NCBI RefSeq assembly: GCF_034702125.1
Contig: NC_085866.1
Location: forward strand, 13,201,564 to 13,265,563
Length of the DNA stretch: 64,000 nucleotides
Reading direction: 5' to 3'
DNA from: Engraulis encrasicolus
Taxonomy: Eukaryota; Chordata; Actinopteri; Clupeiformes; Engraulidae
Positions 45,501-54,720 of the stretch are shown in pieces. The notes under the pieces were generated by a model. That model had not been told where the DNA came from, searched no databases, and saw only the letters and a list, made by a program, of their open reading frames with translations. The translations under genes and the position numbers were made by a program. Every line of letters begins with the position of its first letter. The first letter of the stretch is position 1.

Positions 45501-46187
45501 ACCACTACCACTCAAATCAGGGGCGGATCTAGCCATTTTGGGTCATTATATAGACACACAATTCTGTGTTTTGGTACTATTTTACTGTTTTGTCTCATTT
45601 ACGTAGTATATCTTCGATTACTTTAGATAAGTGACAAATTAAGATCAAGCCTTTCTTTATGTGTGTTTACTGTGACTGGTGTGACACTTGGACTTGGGGC
45701 CCTTATGGAGGACAGTCAGGGCCCTAGGCAATTGCCTAGGTTTGCCTAATGGAAAGTCCGTCTCTGACTCCAATAATGAGAAGATTCAGACATTAGCAGA
45801 GCTGTTCTGGAATATCTGTGTGTGTGTGTGTGTGTGTGTGCGTGTGTGTGTGCGTGCGTGCATGTGGTGTATCAAAGGAATGAGGATGGCTACATTGACC
45901 TTGAGGAGCTGAAGGTCATGCTGGAGTCCACGGGTGAGGCCATCACAGAGGATGACATCGAGGAGCTGATGATGGACGGTGACGCTAACAGAGATGGACG
46001 CATCGACTATGACGGTACATGTCACTCTTAGTCAGTTGAGAGGGGAAAAAACAATACGACAAAGACAATACACCCTGACAACCTGAAGGCAAGTTCTATT
46101 TAATCTGATTGCATAACGTTTACACATATTAACCCGTCTCTCTGTTGTGCTACAGAGTTCCTGGAGTTTATGAAAGGGGTGGAGTAA
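39522..46187 (+). CDS. tnnc1: Troponin C, slow skeletal/cardiac type (six coding exons, joined)
   Basis: Calcium sensor of the thin filament: binding of Ca2+ to its N-lobe lets troponin C pull troponin I off actin and start contraction. The coding exons are 39522-39545, 41959-41989, 42498-42644, 45372-45486, 45878-46014 and 46156-46187, all with GT-AG introns. They join to 486 nt, 161 residues plus stop, the usual length of the family. EF-hand I (about 27-40) carries the residue-28 insertion and Ala31 that make it calcium-dead in cardiac TnC. Hands II (65-76), III (105-116) and IV (141-152) keep all ligands. Cys35 and Cys84 are conserved. Substitutions from the mammalian form include Asn2, Gln29, Asp30, Glu75, Met138, Ala142 and Arg144. 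Teleosts have two paralogues (tnnc1a, tnnc1b); I cannot assign which. The 5' leader contains CTCCAG repeats; A at -3 favours the start. Confidence 0.96.
40033..40327. mobile_element. hAT-like element in tnnc1 intron 1
   Basis: Ends CAGTGGTTCTTAACCTGGGG and AAGGTTGGGAACCACTG. Same family as 41559-41867 in inverse orientation. No matching target duplication remains, so it is older or rearranged. Confidence 0.75.
40451..40770. mobile_element. CAGGGCTGG-family hAT-like element with SINE remnant, tnnc1 intron 1
   Basis: Left end CAGAGCTGGCCTGG and right end CCAGTCCAGCCCTG. Imperfect flanks GCTACAGA and GATACAGC. Inside (about 40575-40687) a reverse-strand SINE remnant carries a B box (GGTTCGATTCC) and an A-rich tail. 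Confidence 0.65.
41559..41867. mobile_element. hAT-type element in tnnc1 intron 1
   Basis: Ends CAGTGGTTCTTAACC and GGTTAAGAACCACTG; GTATAGAG duplicated exactly (41551-41558 and 41868-41875). 309 bp, non-coding. Confidence 0.92.
41959..41989 (+). CDS. tnnc1: tnnc1 coding exon 2
   Basis: Encodes residues 9-18, [10 protein letters not shown], plus the first base of Glu19. Acceptor CAATAG|GTA, donor ATG|GTAAGC. The 31-nt exon fits the small second exon expected for TnC genes. Confidence 0.95.
42203..42366. mobile_element. hAT-type MITE in tnnc1 intron 2
   Basis: Ends CAGGGAAGCCGACAG and CTGTCAGCGGCCCTG; GCTGTACA duplicated exactly (42195-42202 and 42367-42374). It ends about 130 bp before exon 3. 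A relative is at 42747-42853. Confidence 0.9.
42498..42644 (+). CDS. tnnc1: tnnc1 coding exon 3
   Basis: 147 nt encoding Glu19 to Gly68: the rest of helix A, the defunct EF-hand I with [15 protein letters not shown], and the first half of EF-hand II (EVDEDG). Acceptor ATCCCAG|AG, donor GACG|GTAAAC. Confidence 0.97.
42747..42853. mobile_element. Short hAT-type MITE in tnnc1 intron 3
   Basis: Shares the right end GCTGTCAGCGGCCCTG and internal GATGACTTTGTCC with 42203-42366 but begins internally at GGAGATAGGGGG. ACTACCAT still flanks both sides exactly (42739-42746 and 42854-42861), so the short form itself inserted. Confidence 0.85.
44542..44720. repeat. Foldback repeat with CCGTGTCCAGGAGCA motifs, tnnc1 intron 3
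   Basis: TGATCTCTAAAAATTC at the left pairs with GAATTTTTGGAGATCA at the right. Between them GTGCTCCTGGACACGGA or its inverse occurs four times. Probably a MITE, but no target duplication is clear. Confidence 0.7.
45082..45326. mobile_element. hAT-type MITE in tnnc1 intron 3
   Basis: Ends TAAGGTTGCCACC and GGTGGCAACCCTA; GGTGTAAG duplicated exactly (45074-45081 and 45327-45334). It ends only 45 bp before exon 4. Confidence 0.9.
45372..45486 (+). CDS. tnnc1: tnnc1 coding exon 4
   Basis: 115 nt encoding Gly68 to Lys106 (split): the regulatory calcium loop of hand II, the central helix ([18 protein letters not shown]) and entry to hand III (FRMFDK). Acceptor TTCAG|GA. The donor must be ATAA|GTGTGT so that the frame continues as DKNEDG. 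Confidence 0.95.
45818..45868 (+). repeat. (TG)n tract just upstream of the exon 5 acceptor
   Basis: TG/CG-TG dinucleotides occupy positions about -60 to -10 relative to exon 5, where a polypyrimidine tract is expected. Confidence 0.9.
45878..46014 (+). CDS. tnnc1: tnnc1 coding exon 5
   Basis: 137 nt encoding hand III ([11 protein letters not shown]) through hand IV ([12 protein letters not shown]). Acceptor ATCAAAG|GAAT is preceded by a TG repeat rather than a pyrimidine tract; donor GACG|GTACAT. Confidence 0.95.
46156..46187 (+). CDS. tnnc1: tnnc1 coding exon 6 with stop codon
   Basis: Encodes Glu152 (split) to Glu161, [10 protein letters not shown], then TAA at 46185-46187. Acceptor GCTACAG|AG. 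Confidence 0.97.
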
Positions 46188-46643
46188 CCATGGCGATATT
46201 CATCAACAAATACTTTGACCACAATGACTTCAGAATTCCTGTTTCATTTCATCTTTTTGAGAACGGAAACCTCATTCTGTGCCAGAACATGGCGGAAACC
46301 ATTCAGACTTTTGTGCGCTAAAGGATCATTGCAACACTTTTGGAATGCAGAGTACGACTCACTGGTTGGATTCTATATTATATTGTATTTTGTAAGTAAG
46401 AGGAGCTGACTTTTTTTTTTAAATCTCAGAGATCTGTAGAATGGTAATGTTCAATTTACCCTCTGTGCAGACAAAGAATTAGGCATGGGCCTTTTAATCT
46501 TTCATCTCAACAAGATATCATCGCTGACCTGATTAAAAATTTAAAGCCTAATCTTCAAAGTTCCACAGGATTCTTGTCAGAAAATGTTCCCTGAAGGCCC
46601 AAAAAATGCTTTAACCAAATGTCTGCTGTGAATGTACTCAAAT

Positions 46644-46649
46644 AATAAA
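46644..46649 (+). terminator. tnnc1: tnnc1 polyadenylation signal
   Basis: Canonical AATAAA 457 nt after the stop codon, the first such hexamer in the 3' region, predicting cleavage near 46660-46680. Confidence 0.75.
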
Positions 46650-46953
46650 TTGTATGGATGGAAAGAAAAAAAGACCGATCTAAGGGAGGCTGTCTGTCTG
46701 CCTGCCTGCCTGTCTTTGAGTGCTTTTTCACGCCATCCATCATCCCTCTATTCTGTTCACTGCTAAATTGCCTCAGTGTTTTTTCCCCTTCTCAGCCAAT
46801 GTTCAGACAGATGTTTTTGCACTTTTTAAAGGTTCCATCTAGTTAGACTACCAATTTAACATGCTGTGAAATTTCATGACATTTCTTTCTCTTACGGTAG
46901 TGTTCTGTTATATGCGTTTGTCTTTGTCTGTGTATGCATGCAAGTATATAGGC

Positions 46954-47130
<177 letters not shown>

Positions 47131-47430
47131 AGAGAGTGCAAAATATATGTCATGTCAATGTACGAACACTTGTACGGTTTTATGCTTTAAGGTGTGTTTA
47201 ACATTTACCATGCCAGCACGTGTATAGATAAGTACAGCCTGCCTTGCAGTGAACAGCTCACTTGGCCTGGATGTGTCTGTTCTGTCTTTCTGCACAATAC
47301 ACACCACACAGACAGCAGCTATTTATGGTACCATCACATCACTGCGATGCCCATCTAAGGTATAGCTGAAGTGCTGACGCATGGCATGGCATGGCATGGT
47401 GGGCTCTCTGGTGCTAGCATCTACTACGGC

Positions 47431-47619
47431 CAGTGGTGTAGTCTACGTAGAACGCAGGTATACGCAGTATACCCACTTCAAAATTCTGGGATTTCAGTAT
47501 ACCCATTTAAAATTGATTGATCCATTATTTAGAATAGCACAAATATATACAGTATACCCACCTCAAAAAATGCTCAAATATACAGTATACCCACCACAAA
47601 AAAGTAGACTACACCACTG
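47431..47619 (+). mobile_element. MITE with CAGTGGTGTAGTCTAC ends, copy 1
   Basis: Ends CAGTGGTGTAGTCTAC and GTAGACTACACCACTG; interior has several AGTATACCCAC repeats. The left flank is ACTACGGC (47423-47430) but the right flank (ATCTGAGG) is the start of a duplicated host segment rather than its duplication. Confidence 0.85.
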
Positions 47620-47739
47620 ATCTGAGGTATAGCTGAAGTGCTGACGCATGGCATGGCATGGTGGGCTCTCTGGTGCTAGCATCTACTACGGCCGTGTTGC
47701 CTGGCTCAGAGTTACACTCACAACAGAGATGGGAGAGAG

Positions 47740-47929
47740 CAGTGGTGTAGTCTACGTAGAACGCAGGTATACACAGTATACCCACTTCTAAATTTCAGGG
47801 ATCTCAGTATACCCACTTAAAATTGATTGATCCATTATTTAGAATAGAACAAATATATACAGTATACCCACTTCAAAAAACGCTCAAATATACAGTATAC
47901 CCACCATAACAAAGTAGACTACACCAGTG
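47740..47929 (+). mobile_element. MITE with CAGTGGTGTAGTCTAC ends, copy 2
   Basis: Nearly identical to copy 1. Its right flank ACTACGGC (47930-47937) is the duplication partner of copy 1's left flank. Between the copies lies the unoccupied form of the same site (47685-47692). Confidence 0.85.
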
Positions 47930-47978
47930 ACTACGGCCCTGTTGCCTGGTTCAGAGTTAGACTCACAACAGAGATGGG

Positions 47979-48097
<119 letters not shown>

Positions 48098-48127
48098 TGG
48101 GAGAGACATTCCCGGTAACCTGAAGTA

Positions 48128-48297
48128 GGGATTCCTTGTAACCTACAGGTTACGGAGAATCCCTATTAGGGATTCCTTGTATCTTTTTAGAGAATGATAG
48201 GGATTCCCGCAACCTGAAATAGGGATTCCTGTAACTTTTTAGGGATTCCCGTAACTAGTAGGGATTCCGTAACTACTAATAGGGATTCCCGTAACCT
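48128..48297. repeat. Cluster of TAGGGATTCCNGTAACCT motifs
   Basis: Seven or eight copies of a motif of about 18 bp (TAGGGATTCCCGTAACCT and variants) occur in 170 bp, mostly on the + strand and once inverted (about 48151-48167). Variants include deletions of one or two bases. The same motif recurs at 54721-55797. Function unknown. Confidence 0.75.
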
Positions 48298-48299
48298 AT

Positions 48300-49711
48300 G
48301 CCCAGGGATATAGTTGTTTCTGGTGTTGCTATTATTATTATGTATAGTGGGGTAAAAAAGTATTTAGTCAACCACTAATGATCATTCTTCCAAAAGTGAG
48401 TTGCTTTAGTCGGCTTTATTGACAATTCCTTTACATGCACTGGTCACAAAAAGAATTAAAATTACATTTCTTACTTTCCCACGCAAACATAGCCATACTT
48501 TAGGTATAGACATAGACAGTATAGACTTATAGGGTTTTCACACCTGGTCCCTTTCAACCCTTTAAGTGAAATCAGACCTGTGACTCAGCATTTTCTGTGC
48601 ATATGTGAACGCTTCAAAGTGTACCCAGACCCCTTGGAACTGAACCGTACTGAGACCTTCATTGTTAGTTTTTAGTCTGTATGCTGTTGATGGAAGGTGA
48701 AAGAGTCATGACTTATGAGCTTGATTTACAAAAGTGTAATGCCTTACATTACAAATACCATGTAGTAATATTGTCACGTAACTGATTGATTTGAAAAGAC
48801 AGCAACATGTAATCAGTCATGTGCAGGTATTAAAGTTTCTGAGAGCCTTACTACCCCAAACATCCAGGACAATCCAGGCCTATGCTCATATTTATAGACA
48901 GGAGGAGCGCAGCAAAAGGGGGGTGAAGATGAGATGCCAACAGACGCTATGTCCATTCAATGGAGAAGAACATAAAAAGGTTATCAGGGAGGACAAGGAA
49001 ATTATGGTTGGGACCATCTAAGGTGATCATGTGGTCGTTCCCCAGTTTGACCACAGAGAATACACGGTTGGCAGCTAACTGGAGAGGCCTAGGCCTTTGC
49101 CAAGCTATGGATCTTGTTAACCGTGGCTGTAAATTAGCAAATGTAAATTGACATTTTTGTATTGGGCATTTCATTGCATTGTATCGCAAAATGCATTTTA
49201 TATAGCTTGTAAAAGTATGATCTCAAAATATTTGAATGGTACGCAAGTCATGTAAGTAACCTTTCTTCCCCATTATTATGCTGGGTTTGAAGTGCATCAG
49301 ATCATCTTGACCATGTCCACATGCATAATACATTGAGTTGCCACCATGTGATTGGCTGATCAGAAATTTGCCTCAATAAACAGTTGAGAAGGTGTTCCTA
49401 TCACGTAAAGTGGACGGTGAGTGTATATATCAGGCCCAGATTAAGGAGGATTTTACAGAAGAGATCCCCCCCTTCTGCTCCAGGGACAGTAACCAATGTA
49501 AATACTGTATCTGTAAGTTGCTTTGGACAACAGCATCAACTAAATGTAATGTAAAGTAATAAAATGTTTTATTGGTATTCTTGGTACTGCATTGAAGTTG
49601 AATCAATTAATCTTAAGTCAATCAATGAGGTTAATCAACTAACAATTAACGAATTAATAAATAATGTGCTTCGCTTGCCCACACCATCTAATAATTAAAG
49701 GGAGAATTTTG
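48300..49711. other. Unassigned interval with a retroposon tail
   Basis: At 49510-49550 the sequence GTAAGTTGCTTTGGACAACA followed by GCATCAACTAAATG matches the 3' tail shared by many fish SINEs and L2-like LINEs. A frame at 48791-49021 was examined but not accepted as a gene. The rest is unassigned. Confidence 0.4.
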
Positions 49712-49714
49712 GGT

Positions 49715-49977
49715 AACACTTTACAATAAGGTTACGTGAGTAATGACGGAATAATGTCTGAAGTAATGATTGATTAATAGTGAATAAATGATTCATGTAT
49801 GCAGTATTGTCTACTCCATTAGTAGTCATGAATTACTCATGGTTGGAGTAATACTGATTCGCTATGAAGTAAATGTGGTACATCAAGAGTTAATTATGAG
49901 TGTGAGTTCCAAATGTTAGTAAATCATGTGCTAACATTGCTGCAAAAGATCTCTCCGATCATATATAAATCAGATCA
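49715..49977. repeat. Element with GGGTAACACTTTA left end
   Basis: GGGTAACACTTTACAATAAG at 49715 resembles the left end of the element at 22842. No inverse partner is found before the satellite starts at 49978; the array may have grown inside or next to this element. Confidence 0.45.
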
Positions 49978-50326
49978 GATGCCATTTAATGTATGGAAAG
50001 CCATGTACCACCCTTCTACATGTTAATTACGCATCAATGTCTTTACTAACCGTGCTTCACACGCCGACTAAGTGAATTCAAAGCCAATATATCTTAGGGG
50101 GCAACTCAAGTATTCCAACATGTAGGTACCTATAACTATACATTTTCTGAAATCTCCTGATGTGTAGATGCCATTTAATGTATGCAAGGCCATGTACCAC
50201 CGTTCTACATCTTAATTATTTGTCAATGTCTTTACTAACCGGGCTTTGCATGCCGACTAAGTGAACTCAAAGCTAATATGTTTTAAGGGGCAACTCAAGT
50301 ATTCCAACATCTAGGTACCTACAACT

Positions 50327-50564
50327 GAAGAGTTCAGATGCAAAACCCCCTAAGTGCAGAAAATAATCTTAATTCATTTTTATTTAATGCAAAGCTATCA
50401 ACATTGCATTTTTTTTATTTTTTTTTTATTATTTATGTCATATAATTATTTATATGTATTATCAAGTACATGAATGTAAACCAAACCAACAATTGGGTTC
50501 TCTAAAAATATAGAAGTGCATGTCTTCAGAAATGGAGTTAGGGGGTTTTGCATCAGAACTCTTC
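50327..50564. mobile_element. 238-bp MITE inserted in satellite monomer 2
   Basis: Ends GAAGAGTTCAGATGCAAAAC and the inverse of GAAGAGTTCTGATGCAAAAC, continuing to 27 bp with one mismatch. AACT flanks both sides (50323-50326 and 50565-50568). Absent from the corresponding monomer 8. Confidence 0.85.
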
Positions 50565-53094
50565 AACTACTGTATACATGTTCTGAAAGCCCTTGATGTG
50601 TAGATGCCATTTAATGTAGGCAAAACCATGTACCACCCTTCTACATGTTAATTACAATTCAATGTCTTTACTAACCGGGCTTCACACGCCGACAAAGTGA
50701 ATTCAAAGCCATTATGTCTTAGGGGGAAACTCAAGTATTCCAACATCTGGGTACCTAAAACTATACATTTTCCAAATACTCCTGGTGTGTAGATGCCATT
50801 TAATGTATGCAAAGCCATGTACCACCCTTCTATATGTCAATTAACCGTCAATGTATTTACTAACTGTGCTTCACACGCCGACTAAGTGAAGTCAAAGCCA
50901 ATATGTTTTAGGAGGCAACTCAAGTATTCCAACATAAAAGTACCTAAAACTATACATTTTCTGAAAGCCCTTGGTGTGTAGATACCATTTCATGTAGGCA
51001 AAGCCATGTACCACCCTTCTCAATTAACTGTCAAGGTATTTGGTATCCGGGCTTCGCATGCTGACTAACTCAACTCAAATCCAAAATGTTTTAGGGGGCA
51101 ACTCAAGTATTCCAACATCTAGGTACCTAAAACTATACATTTTCTGAAAGCTCCTGGTGTGTAGATACCTTTTAATGTATGCAAAGCCATGTGCCACCCT
51201 TCTACACGTTAATTACATGTCAATGTCTTTACCAACCGAGCTTTGCATGCCGACTAAGTGAACTCAAAGCCAATATGTTTTAGGAGGCAACTCAAGTATT
51301 CCAACATCTAGGTACCTACAACTATACATTTTCTTACAGCCCTTGATGTGTAGATGTCATTTAATGTATGGAAAGCCATGTACCACCCTTCTACATGTTA
51401 ATTACGCATCAATGTCTTTACTAACCAGGCTTCGCCCGCCGACTAAGTGAACTCAAAGCCAATATATCTTAGGGGGCAACTCAAGTATTCCAACATGTAG
51501 GTACCTATAACTATACATTTTCTGAAATCTCCTGATGTGTAGATGCCATGTAATGTATGCAAAGCCATGTACCACCATTCTACATCTTAATTATTTGTCA
51601 ATGTCTTTACTAACCGGGCTTCGCATGCCGACTAAGTGAACTCAAAGCCAATATGTTTTAAGGGGCAACTCAAGTATTCCAACATCTAGGTACCTACAAC
51701 TATACATGTTCTGAAAGCCCTTGATGTGTTGATGCCATTTAATGTAGGCAAAGCCATGTACCACCCTTCTACATGTTAATTACACGTCAATGTCTTTACA
51801 AACCGGACTTCACACGCCGACAAAGTGAATTCAAAGCCAATATGTCTTAGGGGGAAACTCAAGTATTCCAACATCTGGGTACCTAAAACTATACATTTTC
51901 CAAAAGCTCCTGGTGTGTAGATACCATTTAATGTATGCAAAGCCATGCACCACCCTTCTATATGTCAATTAATCGTCAATGTCTTTACTAACCATGCTTC
52001 ACACGCCGACTAAGTGAACTCAAAGCCAATATGTTTTAGGAGGCAACTCAAGTATTCCAACATATAAGTACCTAAAACTATACATTTTCTGAAAGCCCTT
52101 GGTGTGTAGATGCCATTTCATGTAGGCAAAGCCATGTACCACCCTTCTGTATGTCAAATAACCGTCAAGGTCTTTGGTGTCCGGGCTTCGCATGCTGACT
52201 AACTCAACTCAAATCCAAAATGTTTTAGGGGGAAACTCAAGTATTCCAACATCTAGGTACCTAAAACTATACATTTTCCGAAAGCTCCTGGTGTGCAAAT
52301 ACCTTTTAATGTATGCAAAGCCTTGTCCCACCCTTCTACATGTTAATTACGTGTCAATGTCTTTACCAACCGGACTTTGCATGCCGACTAAGTGAACTCA
52401 AAGCCAATATGTTTTAGGAGGCAACTCAAGTATTCCAACATCTAGGTACCTACAACTATACATTTTCGTAAAGCCCTTGATGTGTAGATGCCATTTAATG
52501 TAGGCAAAGCCATGTACCACCCTTCTACATGTCAGTTACGCGTCAATGTCTTTACTAACCGGGCTTCACATGCCGACAAAGTTCATTCAAAGCCAATATG
52601 TCTTAGGGGGCAACTCAAGTATTCCAACGTTTAGGTACCTAAAACTATACTTTTTCCGAAAGCTCCTGGTTTGTAGATGCCATTTCATGTATGCAAAGAC
52701 ATGTACCTCCCTTCTTCATGTTAATTACGCGTCAATGTCCTTACTAACCGTGCTTCACACGCCGACTAAGTGAATTCAAAGCCAATATGTCTTAAGGGGC
52801 AACTCAAGTATTCCAACGTCTAGGTACCTAAAACTATACATTTTCTGAAAGCTCTTGGTTAGTAGCTGCCGCTTGATGTAGGCAAAGCCATGTACAACCC
52901 TTATACATGTCAATTATGCATCAAGATCTTCAGTAACCAGGCTTCAAACGCAAACAAAGTGAACTCCAAGCCAATATGTATTAGGGGTCAACTCAAGTAT
53001 TCGAATATCTAGGTACCTAAAACTATATATTTTCTGAAATCTCCAGGTGCGTAGACGCCTTTTAATGTATGCAAAGCCATGTACCACCCTTCTA

Positions 53095-53653
53095 CAGCCG
53101 TCTCCAAAAGAGGAAACAGGGAAACAGCTCTTATGAGGAGCTGCATGCATGCTGCAGGTGTTTGGGGGCTTTTATCATTGATTAAACCATGATGTTAAAC
53201 ATTTATTGCTCTACGAATAGCAAATATGTTACCATCTCTCATTGATCTTCATTGTTTTTCATTGTGTTGCTTTCCATGATTACAATGACCCTAACATACA
53301 CCTAAGGCCAAAGTTGTTGTTTTTTTTTTGAAGAGGTGAGTGTGACTCAGTGATTAAGTATGACACCCGATTTGCGTATTTTAAGTGTTTTGAAGTGACT
53401 TATCTGCTCATTTTCACATTTATGTTCGATAGGCGACAAAACTTTTGTCTTGTGAAAATCTGCCCTGTCTGTGTTCATTAAAGGGTCAATCTTTCTTTGG
53501 TGCATGAAATTTATTTTTGTACATACATTTTCATTCGGGAGAGTTGTAGCTTTCATATGAGTGACTTCTGAAGTCAAGTGATTAATTGAAAGTCAGGTTA
53601 TTAGCTGTTATTCCACAAAGATGGATAGGCGACAACTCTTTTGGAGACGGCTG
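53095..53653. mobile_element. 559-bp TA-type DNA element in satellite monomer 16
   Basis: Ends CAGCCGTCTCCAAAAGAG and CTCTTTTGGAGACGGCTG are exact inverted repeats, flanked by TA (53093-53094 and 53654-53655). Removing the element and one TA restores CTTCTACATGTCAATTATG and a 189-bp monomer. Superfamily probably Tc1/mariner; no transposase. Confidence 0.9.
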
Positions 53654-54720
53654 TACATGTCAATTATGCATCAAGATCTTCAGTAACCGGGCTTCGCATG
53701 CCGACTAAGTCAACTCAAAGCCAATATGTTTTAGGGGCCAACTCAAGTATTTCAACATCTAGGTACCTAAAACTATACATTTCCTGAAAGCTCTTGGTTA
53801 GTAGATGCATATTAATGTATGCAAAGCCATGTCCCAGCCTTCTACATGTCAATTATCCGTCAAGGTCTTCAGTAGCCGGGCCTCGCATGCCGACTAACTC
53901 AACTCAAAGCCAATATGTTTAGGGGGCAACTCAAGTATTCCAACATCTAGGTACTAAAACTATACATTTCCTGAAAGCTCTTGGTGTGTAGATGCCATTT
54001 AATGTAGGCAAACTCATGTACCACCCTTCTACAAGTGAATCACGCATCAATGTATTTATTGTTAAGTGAAGTGAAGTGAAGTTTCCCAACTTCTACATGT
54101 CAATTATGCTACACTGTCTTTACTAACTGGGTGTCATATACATAGTTGTTTATTTCATATCCAGAATATTTTGGAGGGTACTTCAGGTATTCCTACACCC
54201 AAGCTTACGTCATTGGCATCCTTGGGTGGTTCATATCACCGCCTAGGCACCTGATAGTTGTTCTTGTGAAGTTTATTTCAGCACCACCTACCCATGTTTG
54301 CCATGCTGACTCTGAGGACGACATAAAAATGTCAAAAGGTAGTCTTGGTACTTGCTATAGAGCATAAATTACTTTCCATATCTGAAGATGTTCAGGTTAA
54401 TTCCTTCACTAATTAGACTCTCCATCTCTTCACCCTGTGCATGCAGTGCATCAAACCTGCTGCAGAATGCACTTAGCAAACGCTACTTGTTAAAGAGTTC
54501 CCAGTACAGCAGTGAGGAGGGAGACAGTCACCTCCTCACAAGCTGGTTGACCACTGAAATGGAAGTTCTTTGAGAAATTACACTGAGGGCACCATAACAT
54601 CCATCCTCTCTTTGAATTACATGTTTGCTAACTAGTGCTCGAACAATAATTAAAAGCTCATTGGACAAAATTGCCTTCCAAACATTTTTGCATCTTGTCT
54701 CCATTTGTTTTGCTATCAAA

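Larger units (their letters stand above)
49978..54200. repeat. 189-bp satellite array with six-monomer higher-order repeat
   Basis: Eighteen recognisable monomers begin (GATGCCATTTAATGTATGC or variant) at 49978, 50167, 50603, 50792, 50981, 51164, 51353, 51542, 51731, 51920, 52109, 52298, 52487, 52676, 52865, 53054, 53804 and 53991. Spacing is 189 bp almost throughout once two inserted transposons are removed. Landmarks inside each monomer are CAAGTATTCCAACATCTAGG and ACTATACATTTTCTGAAAG. Monomers 1-6 pair one-to-one with 7-12 by shared variants. The last units decay after about 54040. Open frames of 60-75 codons arise because 189 is a multiple of 3; none is accepted as a gene. Confidence 0.93.

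Noticed and set aside
48791..49021. 76-codon + strand frame with a cysteine-containing, charged sequence
   Set aside because: It looks more protein-like than most, but I find no domain, no convincing flanking exon and no paired transposon context.
52174..52773. Two similar 73-75-codon frames suggesting a repeat-encoded peptide family
   Set aside because: The satellite monomer length (189) is divisible by 3, so the same frame recurs; most monomers carry stops in that frame.
49978..54200. CRISPR-like regular repeats
   Set aside because: The whole 189 bp is repeated, not short repeats with unique spacers, and the DNA is vertebrate.
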